This document shows positions 52,522 to 61,655 of a stretch of DNA of 64,000 nt, in pieces. Source of the DNA: Ignavibacteriota bacterium (GTDB lineage: Bacteria; Bacteroidota; Ignavibacteria; Ignavibacteriales; Melioribacteraceae). Location: positions 186,001-250,000 of the forward strand of contig JADJOX010000007.1 of the NCBI GenBank assembly GCA_016713565.1. Direction: 5' to 3'. A program made the position numbers and the translations under genes. The notes beneath the pieces are model-generated. The model saw nothing but the letters and a program-made list of their open reading frames with translations, was not told where the DNA came from and did no database searches. Every line of letters starts with the position of its first letter. Position 1 is the stretch's first letter.

Positions 52522-54186
52522 TTATTTCAATAAAGTCATTTTCTTTATTTCAGAAAAATTGCCAACTTGAAGTTTGTAGAAATAAATTCCGCTTGGTAGA
52601 TCTATCGCGTTAAAATTAACTTCATAATTTCCGGCAGGTTTTTGTTCATTAACCAATGTGGAAATTTCTTTTCCCAATACATCATAAACTACCAATTTAA
52701 CGTTAGAATTATTTGTACTACCGTTGAATGGAATGGTATAACTTATTATTGTATTTGGATTGAAAGGATTAGGATAATTCTGATCCAGAGAATAATTATT
52801 CGAAATTATATTTTTTGGATTTTCTATTCCTACTGCAACATCGCTTTCAATCACCCAAAGATATTTATCTTCAGGCCAAACTGAAAAATCCGCGCTGTAA
52901 TTTGTAAATACATATTCTGATTTTCCGTCTTTATCCATATCGCCGGCTGGCATGCCGTAAAACATTCTTGGAGTTAAAACAACAGTATCATTTGGTGAAA
53001 GCCCGCTTTCTTGCCAAATATCAAATAAAACATTTAACGTCCAGCTTGAAGAATCAGCAGGATCTCCGGTTCCATTATATTCCAAATCAAAAATTTGTCC
53101 GTTTCTTTCACCGCCAATCATCAAATCAATTTTATTGTCTTTATCGGGATCAGCGATATACATTGATTTTAAACCTCCATCTGCAACTGTCGGTATATGA
53201 TAAAATGGTTTTATATCAGCTGGTGTAATCTGACTTACATCATTAATTCCGGTGATCATAAACATTGTATTATCTGATTCAGTTCCTGCCCAATATAATT
53301 CATTAACACCGTCATTATTTGCGTCGGCAACTCGCAAACCATCAACTGCGCCGTAATCTGTTGTTGACATACTATCTAAAGAAGTAACTAATTCGTATTG
53401 ACTGTCTCCGTTGCATTCAAAAATTCGTAATGTCATGTTTGCCCAAACAGCTGCATAAATTTCTTTTTTACCGTCATTATCCAAGTCGCCTGTAGTAACG
53501 CTGTACAGTGATCCTTCAAATGATTCTTGATAGTTGAATTCAATTTTAAAACTACCGAATCCACTTAACGCGCCCGTTGCGGAAACAACAAAAATTTCCC
53601 TTCCTCTGTCACCTGATCTAACACCGCAAATCAATTCGTTTTTTCCGTCATTATCAATATCTTCAATAGTTAGTCCATAAGGACGAAAATCCAAACCATT
53701 ATCCAAATTGAAATTCCACGTTTTATTTGCTGTTATAGAACCTAATTCTCCTTTCCCATATTTATTTTCACCAACAACACCGCTCCATTCAAAGAACCAT
53801 AGCCTTTCAGGACTATCGTCGCCAACAACTGTAGGAGCAGTTATAACAATATCAACTTTATTATTATTATCTAAATCACCAACCGCAATACCATGAAATG
53901 TATTTGTTGCCAAAGGTACTTCGAAATACCAAACAAGATCATAAGTATTATCTCCTGTTGCTTCATACATTAAAACAAAGTTTCTTTCAAGGTCAGTCCA
54001 GCCGCACATAAATTCGCCCCAGCCGTCTTGGTCTGTGTCAAAGCCCGCTTTTACAATAGAGATTTCAGATGCGGCACCCGGACCGACAAATGGTTTTTCA
54101 GCTAACGACCAAACTACATCCCAATTATTCTGTGGATAAATATTTACTGCAAGAACGATTAAAAAAAAGAAAAAATATTTTTTCAT
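52522..54186 (-). CDS. secreted seven-bladed FG-GAP/VCBS propeller with T9SS domain (second copy)
   Basis: A 554-residue exported protein with a signal peptide (MKKYFFFFLIVLAVNIYPQ). Seven calcium-loop blades can be counted: DTDQDGWGE, DLDNNNKVD, DIDNDGKNE, DLDNDGKKE, DANNDGVNE, DPDKDNKID and DMDKDGKSE. This is the blade number of integrin-type propellers. The C-terminal T9SS domain is LDQNYPNPFNPNTIISYTIP, then GKEISTLVNEQKPAGNYEV, ending KKMTLLK. It resembles the 40057-42051 protein in plan but diverges in blades. Function is unknown; adhesion or ligand binding is likely. Confidence 0.86.
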   Translation of the reverse strand: MKKYFFFFLIVLAVNIYPQNNWDVVWSLAEKPFVGPGAASEISIVKAGFDTDQDGWGEFMCGWTDLERNFVLMYEATGDNTYDLVWYFEVPLATNTFHGIAVGDLDNNNKVDIVITAPTVVGDDSPERLWFFEWSGVVGENKYGKGELGSITANKTWNFNLDNGLDFRPYGLTIEDIDNDGKNELICGVRSGDRGREIFVVSATGALSGFGSFKIEFNYQESFEGSLYSVTTGDLDNDGKKEIYAAVWANMTLRIFECNGDSQYELVTSLDSMSTTDYGAVDGLRVADANNDGVNELYWAGTESDNTMFMITGINDVSQITPADIKPFYHIPTVADGGLKSMYIADPDKDNKIDLMIGGERNGQIFDLEYNGTGDPADSSSWTLNVLFDIWQESGLSPNDTVVLTPRMFYGMPAGDMDKDGKSEYVFTNYSADFSVWPEDKYLWVIESDVAVGIENPKNIISNNYSLDQNYPNPFNPNTIISYTIPFNGSTNNSNVKLVVYDVLGKEISTLVNEQKPAGNYEVNFNAIDLPSGIYFYKLQVGNFSEIKKMTLLK

Positions 54187-54327
54187 AAACCCTCACTTAT
54201 TGTTTTTGATTTTATTTAGCCAATCAATAAATAATTAGAATAACATTTGAAGTTAAGAAAAGAATCAATATAAATCAAAACCAATGATTTTATTTATGGG
54301 AGAAAATTTAGTTTAATTGCATAATAT

Positions 54328-55818
54328 TTACTTTTTGCAAATATCCTTTAAATATTCATACATAAACCTAACTCCAAAGCCTGTGCAATAATCTTTTGTA
54401 TAATTTGTAAGGTCGTGTTCAATGGCGGGACCGGCAATATCTATATGTGCGTAAGGAATATTTTCATCAACGAATCTTTCTAAAAATTTACCTGCGGAAA
54501 TTGCTCCGCCCCAACGTGGACCGAGGTTACTGACATCCGCAATTTTACTATCCATCAAAGAATTAAATTCATCCCAAAATGGTAAACGCCAAAGATGTTC
54601 ATAGGTTTCTTGCGAAGATTTAATTAATCTATCGGCAATATCATCAGACTTTGTAAAAATTCCGGCTGTGAATAGTCCTAACGCAACTGCAACAGCTCCT
54701 GTTAATGTTGCAAAGTCAATAATTTCATCCGGCTTTTGCTTCGACGCAAATTCAAGAGCATCGGCAAGTATTATTCTTCCTTCCGCGTCGGTGTCTTTCA
54801 CTTCGATTGTTTTGCCCGAAGATGTAGAAATAATATCTCCCGGCTTATAAGAATTTCCCGAAATTGCATTTTCAACCGCTGGAACTATCCCAATAATTTC
54901 AATCGGCAAATTATTTTTCTCAACCGCTTTTATTATTCCGAATACTGCAGCTCCGCCAGCCATATCGGCTTTCATATTAAGCATTCCGGCTGTAGGTTTT
55001 ATGGATAAGCCACCGGTATCGTATGTAACGCCTTTTCCAACCAAACAAATTTTAAGCTTAGCTTTTTCCTTAGGATTGTATTTTGCTATAATCATCACCG
55101 GTTTATTGGAACTTCCCTTTCCTACAGATAAAACGGCATTCATCTTTTGTTTTTTCAACGTTGCTTCATCAAAAACGCTAACTTTTACAGATGAGTTTTT
55201 AAATTCATTTTTTATTCTATTGGCAAATTCTATGGGAGTTAAAATGTTTGCCGGTTCGTTTACTAAATTTCTTGTAAAATAAACAGATTGAACGATGTTC
55301 TCATTTTCTTGAACAATTTTTTTTACTGTTTTTTGATCTTTAGTTTCTATTGTAACATTTAATATTTTTTTTCTATCAGTCTGCTTTATGTATTTTTTAA
55401 AATTATAATTACCAAGAAATATTCCTTCCAAAATTGTACGAAAGAAATATTCTTCCGATTTAAAATAAATTTCAAAGACTTTAAAATCAGGAAGATTTAT
55501 ATAAAGATTTTTTAGTTTTTGATTTTCCAAATATTGAACTATGCCGGCTAAATAATTTCTAAAAAAATCATTGCTAAATTTTTTATCGATTTTAATTTTT
55601 TTAAGAATTGTCAATTCGGGAACAGATGAATTCCATAATTTTATTTCAGAAATTTTTTCATCACAAAGCTGATCTTTTTGCGGTTCACTGATTAATAATT
55701 TATGCTTTTTTATAAAATCATTTAAATTTTCTGTATCATTAATAAATAAAACATGAGCAGAATTTTCTTTAAGATTATTTATTTGACTAACTGTACTTAT
55801 TTTTATATCAAAGATCAT
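54328..55818 (-). CDS. pepA: leucyl aminopeptidase (M17 family)
   Basis: Cytoplasmic two-metal aminopeptidase, 496 aa, with an N-terminal regulatory domain and a C-terminal catalytic domain. Catalytic blocks are VGKGVTYDTGGLSIKPTAGM, LNMKADMAGGAAVFGI and VKDTDAEGRIILADAL, which supplies metal ligands and the catalytic arginine. The N-terminal part (about 1-170) is poorly conserved but of normal length. The start overlaps the DHH phosphoesterase stop by 4 bases, so the two genes are coupled. Confidence 0.94.
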   Translation of the reverse strand: MIFDIKISTVSQINNLKENSAHVLFINDTENLNDFIKKHKLLISEPQKDQLCDEKISEIKLWNSSVPELTILKKIKIDKKFSNDFFRNYLAGIVQYLENQKLKNLYINLPDFKVFEIYFKSEEYFFRTILEGIFLGNYNFKKYIKQTDRKKILNVTIETKDQKTVKKIVQENENIVQSVYFTRNLVNEPANILTPIEFANRIKNEFKNSSVKVSVFDEATLKKQKMNAVLSVGKGSSNKPVMIIAKYNPKEKAKLKICLVGKGVTYDTGGLSIKPTAGMLNMKADMAGGAAVFGIIKAVEKNNLPIEIIGIVPAVENAISGNSYKPGDIISTSSGKTIEVKDTDAEGRIILADALEFASKQKPDEIIDFATLTGAVAVALGLFTAGIFTKSDDIADRLIKSSQETYEHLWRLPFWDEFNSLMDSKIADVSNLGPRWGGAISAGKFLERFVDENIPYAHIDIAGPAIEHDLTNYTKDYCTGFGVRFMYEYLKDICKK

Positions 55819-56834
55819 GCTTTTTCCAAATAATTGTTTTCATATTCAGTTAAGATTTTATCTGCTTCGGTTAAAACTAAAGGAATTATCGCGTCAATCG
55901 TTACATCATAAAGTCTGGAACCGGCTGCGTTCAAATGACCTCCTCCTTTAAATCTTTCCGCAAGAATATTTACTGGAATTTTATCTTTTGATCTGAAACT
56001 TATTTTTACTCCGGTTTTCAATTCAAAAAATAATATTCCTATTTTCACTCCTCTTGTATTTAATGCAAAATTTACAAATCCGTCAACATCAGATTCAACG
56101 CCGTTTGCTTCTTTCAAATTTTTTTGAGTAATAACCATATATGAAATTTTTCCGGAATCCGAAATTTTTATTGTTGATAACGCGTCGCCCAACATTTTTA
56201 TTCGGCTAAAATCATACTGAGAATAAATCTTATCATAAACTTCTTCAGTATTAAAACCAAATTCCAAAAGTTCCGCCGTTTTTCTATGGATTTCAGGAGT
56301 TGTTTTTGAAAATCTGAACGATCCTGTATCCGTCATAATTGCGGCATAAAGCGCAAGCGACATTTGATAATTAAAATTTAGAGTTTTTGTTGATTTAACA
56401 AAGTCAAAAAGAATTTCACCTGTAGAGGATTTTGATTCGTCAATAAAATTAAATTCCGTAAAATTTTCCGAGTTTGTGTGATGATCAATACAAATTATTT
56501 TTCCTTTAAAAGTTCTAAATGAATTTTCCATAATGGAAGTTCTGTTTAGATGATTTAAATCAAGGACAATTGCAGCTTCGGATTTTTCAAAAATTTGTTT
56601 GTGTTTTTCAGGATCAAAGACTTCAATAATATTATCATTATCCAAAAATTTTATATTATAAGGTGTTTCCGACCTATTAATGATCTTAAAATTTTTATTT
56701 AACTGTTTTAAAATTTCGGAAATTGCAATCTCAGAACCAATCGCATCCGGATCAGGATTTACATGAGTTGTTATAATGAATGAATTAAATTTTATCAGTA
56801 ACTCAAGTAAGTTTGAAAAATTAAGCATATTCAC
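55815..56834 (-). CDS. DHH/DHHA1 phosphoesterase, NrnA-like oligoribonuclease/pAp phosphatase
   Basis: A 339-residue phosphoesterase. The DHH domain has ITTHVNPDPDAIGSEIAISE, VLDLNHLNRTSI, CIDHHTNSENF and DTGSFRFSKT. The DHHA1 tail has ERFKGGGHLNAAGSRLYD. Members degrade nanoRNA and dephosphorylate pAp. The gene overlaps pepA by 4 bases and follows the KorB stop after 62 bases and a hairpin at 56868-56887. NrnA is the best fit; a cyclic-di-AMP phosphodiesterase without membrane domain is the alternative. Confidence 0.88.
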   Translation of the reverse strand: MNMLNFSNLLELLIKFNSFIITTHVNPDPDAIGSEIAISEILKQLNKNFKIINRSETPYNIKFLDNDNIIEVFDPEKHKQIFEKSEAAIVLDLNHLNRTSIMENSFRTFKGKIICIDHHTNSENFTEFNFIDESKSSTGEILFDFVKSTKTLNFNYQMSLALYAAIMTDTGSFRFSKTTPEIHRKTAELLEFGFNTEEVYDKIYSQYDFSRIKMLGDALSTIKISDSGKISYMVITQKNLKEANGVESDVDGFVNFALNTRGVKIGILFFELKTGVKISFRSKDKIPVNILAERFKGGGHLNAAGSRLYDVTIDAIIPLVLTEADKILTEYENNYLEKA

Positions 56835-56867
56835 GCTGCCAAAGAAATGTATATTAGGTTAGAATAA

Positions 56868-56887
56868 GGCGGGAATTACTTCCCGCC
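56868..56887. terminator. GC-rich hairpin between korB and the DHH gene
   Basis: The stem GGCGGGAA / TTCCCGCC (8 bp, 4-base loop) is the most GC-rich hairpin in the area. The U-rich tract follows on the plus strand, not on the minus strand that is transcribed here, so it may be an attenuator or mRNA-processing hairpin. Confidence 0.4.
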
Positions 56888-56896
56888 ATTTTATTT

Positions 56897-57937
56897 TTAA
56901 TTTTCAGAAACTTCCCAAGTATTGGATGCAAAAAGTAATTTTTCCAAATCACCTTTTCCCTTTTTCTTTGTTACCTGATTAATTTGTTCAACCATTGCTT
57001 CGTCGTATGTAGGTTTAAATACTTGTCTAAAAACACCAATCGGCGTAGGTAAATTTGGATCATCGGTTAAATGCGACAGAATAAACGCCCTTACCATTCC
57101 ATGATCTTTTTCATCATGTACGATAACATCCTTAATTGAATGTTTATCGTCATTAAGATCAATCACAACAGGATTAAAACCGTCTAACATAATACCTTTA
57201 TCTTTATTTTTTCCGAAAAGCATTGGTTTTCCGTGCTCCAAAATAACAACATTATCTTCTTTTGTTTCTTTTTCTGTCAATACAGAATAAGCGCCGTCAT
57301 TAAAGATGTTACAGTTTTGATAAACTTCAATAAATGCCAATCCTTTATGATAAGCGGCTTTATCTATCATTTCTGCCATATGTTTTGGTTCACGGTCAAT
57401 AGTTCTTGCTACAAAAGTTGCATTTGAACCAAGCGCCAAAGATAATGCGTTAAAGGGATAATCAACACTTCCGTATGGAGATGTTTTTGTTACTTTACCT
57501 TTTTCAGAAGTCGGTGAATACTGACCTTTTGTTAAACCGTAAATTCTATTATTGAACAAAATTATTTTTAGATCAATATTTTTTCTGCAGGCGTGAATAA
57601 AATGATTTCCGCCGATACTGAGTAAATCACCGTCTCCGGTCGCAACCCAAACTGTTAAATCAGGACGCGCAATTTTCAAACCTGTTGCAATTGCTGGAGC
57701 TCTTCCATGAATTCCATGAAATCCATATGTGCCCATGTAATAAGGAAATCTGCTCGAACATCCAATTCCGGAAACCCAAACAACTTTTTCTTTTACAATA
57801 TTATCTATATTCGGCAAAGTTCTTTGTACTTGAGCAAGAATTGAATAATCTCCGCAACCGGGACACCATCTTACATCTTGACCGCTTGAAAAATCTTTTG
57901 CTGTATATTTTTCTGTATTTATTTCTGTACTACTCAT
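56897..57937 (-). CDS. korB: KorB-type 2-oxoacid:ferredoxin oxidoreductase beta subunit
   Basis: The TPP subunit of a two-subunit 2-oxoglutarate:ferredoxin oxidoreductase (346 aa). VRWCPGCGDYSILAQVQR carries the first cluster cysteines and GIGCSSRFPYYMGTYGFHGI the third. The TPP motif is ATGDGDLLSIGGNHFIHACR followed by LFNNRIYGLTKGQYSPTSEK. The last segment (KGQYSPTSEKGKVTKTSPYG) is characteristic of KorB rather than of pyruvate enzymes. The C-terminal extension at about 230-346 is normal for KorB. It overlaps the alpha stop by 8 bases. Confidence 0.93.
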   Translation of the reverse strand: MSSTEINTEKYTAKDFSSGQDVRWCPGCGDYSILAQVQRTLPNIDNIVKEKVVWVSGIGCSSRFPYYMGTYGFHGIHGRAPAIATGLKIARPDLTVWVATGDGDLLSIGGNHFIHACRKNIDLKIILFNNRIYGLTKGQYSPTSEKGKVTKTSPYGSVDYPFNALSLALGSNATFVARTIDREPKHMAEMIDKAAYHKGLAFIEVYQNCNIFNDGAYSVLTEKETKEDNVVILEHGKPMLFGKNKDKGIMLDGFNPVVIDLNDDKHSIKDVIVHDEKDHGMVRAFILSHLTDDPNLPTPIGVFRQVFKPTYDEAMVEQINQVTKKKGKGDLEKLLFASNTWEVSEN

Positions 57938-59795
57938 TATTACCTCCTAAAACTTCCTTAATCTTATTTTCAATATCGCTGACTCTAAACGGCAAACCTC
58001 TTACTATATTAAACTGAATGATCGGAATGAGAAATTCGCTTTTTAATACTTTTGCAAACTGACCCAAATTGATTTCAGGTAATAGTATATTCTTATAACT
58101 TCTTAAAACTTGTTCAGTATTTTTCGGCATTGGGTTAATGTATTTAAAGTGAGCTTGCGCAACTTTAAAACCTTTCTTACGAGAGTGGCTAACTGCTTCT
58201 TTTATTGCGCCGTATGTTCCGCCCCATCCAATTACAATTAAATCCGCATCTTCGTCACCTTCAATTTCCAAATCTGGAATTGATTTGCTCATATTTTTAA
58301 TTTTCTGTTCTCTTATTTTGATCATCTCAAAATGGTTATCGGGATCATAACTTACGTTTCCTGTAATATTAGCTTTTTCAAGTCCGCCTATTCTATGTTC
58401 TAATCCGGGCGTTCCGGGAATTGCCCATGGCCTTACTAAATTTTCATCCCTTGAATAAGGTTCGAAATTCTCAGCATCTGTATAAAATTTAACAGGAATT
58501 TCTGGAATAGAATCTACACTTGGAATTTTCCAAGGCTCGGAACCATTTGCTAAATATCCATCAGTCAATAAAATAACTGGGCTCATAAAAGTCAATGCCA
58601 ATCTTGACGCCTCGATAGACATATCAAAACAATCACTTGGAGTTGACGCGGCAAGCACTGCAACCGGAGCTTCGCCATTTCTTCCATACAAAGCTTGAAG
58701 TAAATCAGCTTGTTCGGTTTTTGTGGGCAACCCTGTGCTTGGTCCGCCTCTTTGCACATTTACAATTACTAAAGGCAATTCTGTCATAACTGCTAAACCT
58801 GTAGCTTCTGTTTTAAGCGCCAAACCCGGACCGCTGGTTGTTGTAATTGCTAAACTTCCGCCGAACGCAGCACCAATAGCAGAAGCGATACCTGATATTT
58901 CATCTTCGGCTTGAAAAGTTTTAACGCCGAATTCTTTATACTTACTTAAATATTGTAAAATATCGGATGCGGGCGTTATTGGATATGAGCCTAAAAATAA
59001 TGGCAAGCCGGCTTTTTCCGCCGCTACAACAAATCCTAATGCGGTAGCTTCATTACCGGAAATATTTCTATAAATACCTGATTTTAATTTTGCGGGTTCA
59101 ATTGTATAACGAGTTGTAAATCTTTCAGTAATATCACCAAAATTATATCCAGCCATTAATGCTTTTTTGTTCGCATCAATAAAATCGGGATTATTTTTAA
59201 ACTTTGCTTCAATCCAATTTATAGTTTGTTCAATTGGACGATTATATAACCAATACATTAAACCCAATGCAAAAAAGTTTTTACATCTGGATTTTTCCTT
59301 TTGGCTTAACGGACTTTCTTCCAATGCCGAAAAAGTTAATGATGTTATTGGAATATCCATAACTTCATAGCCGTCTAATGAATTATCTTCAAGTGGATTA
59401 GTTTCAAATTCAGCTAATTTTAAATTCTTTTTATCGAACGCGTCCGAATTAACAATTATTAATCCGTTTCGTTTAATTTCAGGTAAGTTTTTCTTTAGAG
59501 CAGCCGGATTCATTGCAACCAAAACATCCGGAATATCTCCAGGTGTATGAATTTCTTCACTGCTGAAATGCAATTGAAATCCGCTAACGCCATATAAGGT
59601 TCCGGCAGGAGCTCTGATTTCTGCAGGATAATCGGGTAATGTACTAAGATCATTACCAACTACCGCTGTTGTATCACTAAACTGAGTTCCGGTAAGCTGC
59701 ATTCCATCGCCTGAATCTCCGGCAAAACGAACCGTAACTTCATCAATATGTTTTTCAATTTTTTCTTTTATATCTGACATTTGATTACCAATCAA
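57930..59795 (-). CDS. korA: KorA-type fused gamma-alpha 2-oxoacid:ferredoxin oxidoreductase subunit
   Basis: A 621-residue fusion of gamma (about 15-200, with VTVRFAGDSGDGMQLTGTQF and DYPAEIRAPAGTLYGVSGFQ) and alpha domains (about 235-621, with GSYPITPASDILQYLSKYKE, TTSGPGLALKTEATGLAVM and NVQRGGPSTGLPTKTEQADL). With korB it makes a complete KorAB enzyme, so the window has a second complete 2-oxoacid:ferredoxin oxidoreductase besides oorDABC. In reductive TCA bacteria KorAB can fix CO2 by carboxylating succinyl-CoA (established for the family); direction here is unknown. The ATG 59795 start gives MIGNQMSDIKEKIEKHIDEV; ATG 59780 (MSDIKEKIEKH) is an equally good start. Confidence 0.93.
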   Translation of the reverse strand: MIGNQMSDIKEKIEKHIDEVTVRFAGDSGDGMQLTGTQFSDTTAVVGNDLSTLPDYPAEIRAPAGTLYGVSGFQLHFSSEEIHTPGDIPDVLVAMNPAALKKNLPEIKRNGLIIVNSDAFDKKNLKLAEFETNPLEDNSLDGYEVMDIPITSLTFSALEESPLSQKEKSRCKNFFALGLMYWLYNRPIEQTINWIEAKFKNNPDFIDANKKALMAGYNFGDITERFTTRYTIEPAKLKSGIYRNISGNEATALGFVVAAEKAGLPLFLGSYPITPASDILQYLSKYKEFGVKTFQAEDEISGIASAIGAAFGGSLAITTTSGPGLALKTEATGLAVMTELPLVIVNVQRGGPSTGLPTKTEQADLLQALYGRNGEAPVAVLAASTPSDCFDMSIEASRLALTFMSPVILLTDGYLANGSEPWKIPSVDSIPEIPVKFYTDAENFEPYSRDENLVRPWAIPGTPGLEHRIGGLEKANITGNVSYDPDNHFEMIKIREQKIKNMSKSIPDLEIEGDEDADLIVIGWGGTYGAIKEAVSHSRKKGFKVAQAHFKYINPMPKNTEQVLRSYKNILLPEINLGQFAKVLKSEFLIPIIQFNIVRGLPFRVSDIENKIKEVLGGNNE

Positions 59796-59864
59796 TTTAT
59801 TTGAAATATTTTATAATCTAAAAAATATGAAAGGTCAAAAGATTAACCAAGTAAATAATTATCA

Positions 59865-61640
59865 TTATTTTATGGTCTCAATTTTTTTTAGAAATTCTTC
59901 AGCATTTAAAAAACCCGTAATTCGTTCGACTTCATTTCCATTCGAATCGAAAATTAACACCGTCGGCATGCCTCTAATTTCAAATTTCTTTCTTAATATT
60001 TCAGTTTCATCCGACAATGTTTTGGTCATATCAACTTTAAAAGCCTTAAAAGTTTCTGAAGCATCAATAACTTTTTTATCTGCAAAAGTTAAAGCATCCA
60101 ATTCTTTGCAGGGAATGCACCAATCGGCATAAAAGTCAATTATAATTTTTTCTTTATTTTTTAAAGCATTTTGATAATTATCTTCGGAATAATATTCCCA
60201 ATTTAAAGATTGTTTTTCGGTTGGATACAATAAATAACCGGCTAAAACAATTAAGAATAAGCTGAAAATTATTTTGAATATTTTAAATCCAAGAATTTTA
60301 TTTGCTTCCTTATCAAGGAAAAATAAGATTATACCGGCTATGACCATAAAAATAGGAAGAATATATTTTGATATTTCTTTAGGTAACAAAGGTTCCGCAA
60401 AATATATAGCCATTCCAAGTAAAATAAAGCCAAATATATGTTTTACCGCATCCATCCAAAATCCTGCGCGAGGCAAATTTTTAATTTTACCGGAAAACAA
60501 TGCCAATATTAAATATGGCAGTCCTAATCCAACAGCCATAACAAAAAATAGTAAAAATCCATAAAACGGGTCGCCTTTTGCCGCAACGTAAGTTACCAAT
60601 CCAATTACAAATGGTCCTATGCAAGGAGCGGCAACAATTCCCATCGTTAATCCCATAAAAAAAGCGCCATACATTCCCGATTTTGAACCGCCGGCTTTTG
60701 CTACAAGCGAATCGGGTAATTTGAATTCATAAACTCCGAACATGCTTAAAGAAAGAACAATAAAAATTAAAACAATAACAGAAATAACAATCGGATTTTG
60801 TAAAAGCGTTCCGAAAACAGCACCGCTTAACGCCGTTATAACTCCAACAACGGAATATGTTAATGCCATTCCAAGAACATATAATAATCCCATTAAAAAC
60901 AACTTTGAGCTTTTCCCTTCACTTTGTCCGCCGAAAAATCCAATTGTTATTGGAATTAAAGGATAAACACATGGTGTCAAATTTAATGCTAATCCGCCGA
61001 GAAAAACTATCAACAGCGTTAGGAAAAGACCGCTGTTTTCCAATTTATTTGTTAAAGAACTTTCATCTTTTTGACTATTAATATTGGAATACTTAAGATT
61101 AATTTTGTCGAAAACTTCTGAATTTGTTTCACCAATCTGCACGGATTTATCAACAACTACTATATTCACCGTATCTATAATTGAATTTGGAGCCATACAA
61201 GTTGAGTTATTACATCCTTGATATGAAAGCTCGACTATAATTTTTTTAACTCCAAGTTCAGCATTTTGAGGTACTTTTAAAACAGTGCCGATATAAACTT
61301 CACCTTCAAATACCGAAATTGGTTTATCTGAAATTTCCAAATTTATTTCTTTGGATTTAGGATAAATTATTTTACCAATTTCAATATTAGATTCTGATTT
61401 TATTTTAAGTTCGGTGGGAATTAAAAAATCTTCATTAGGTTTATCTGAATTTATATGCCATTGTTTATCAATGTTTAATTTAACCGCAAGTTTAAATTCT
61501 CCGCCGGGCTGAATTTTATTGAAGGATATATAAGTTTCAGTTTTTAAAATTTCAACGTTTTTAAATCCAAACTGAGGATAAACATTTATAATTACAGTGA
61601 AAAAAAATACAAACGTAAAATAATATTTTAAATTTTTCAT
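59865..61640 (-). CDS. dsbD: thiol:disulfide interchange protein DsbD
   Basis: Carries electrons from cytoplasmic thioredoxin to periplasmic proteins (591 aa). A signal peptide and N-terminal immunoglobulin-like alpha domain, with the cysteine pair in GCNNSTCMAPNS, cover about 1-190. Eight membrane helices at about 205-460 contain the cysteines in LNLTPCVYPLIPI and VAAPCIGPFVIGL. The C-terminal thioredoxin domain has YADWCIPCKELD at about 505-516. All three redox pairs are intact. It is the only dsb gene seen. It lies 15 bases downstream of nadE, on the same strand. Confidence 0.94.
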   Translation of the reverse strand: MKNLKYYFTFVFFFTVIINVYPQFGFKNVEILKTETYISFNKIQPGGEFKLAVKLNIDKQWHINSDKPNEDFLIPTELKIKSESNIEIGKIIYPKSKEINLEISDKPISVFEGEVYIGTVLKVPQNAELGVKKIIVELSYQGCNNSTCMAPNSIIDTVNIVVVDKSVQIGETNSEVFDKINLKYSNINSQKDESSLTNKLENSGLFLTLLIVFLGGLALNLTPCVYPLIPITIGFFGGQSEGKSSKLFLMGLLYVLGMALTYSVVGVITALSGAVFGTLLQNPIVISVIVLIFIVLSLSMFGVYEFKLPDSLVAKAGGSKSGMYGAFFMGLTMGIVAAPCIGPFVIGLVTYVAAKGDPFYGFLLFFVMAVGLGLPYLILALFSGKIKNLPRAGFWMDAVKHIFGFILLGMAIYFAEPLLPKEISKYILPIFMVIAGIILFFLDKEANKILGFKIFKIIFSLFLIVLAGYLLYPTEKQSLNWEYYSEDNYQNALKNKEKIIIDFYADWCIPCKELDALTFADKKVIDASETFKAFKVDMTKTLSDETEILRKKFEIRGMPTVLIFDSNGNEVERITGFLNAEEFLKKIETIK

Positions 61641-61655
61641 AATATTCCTTTAATA

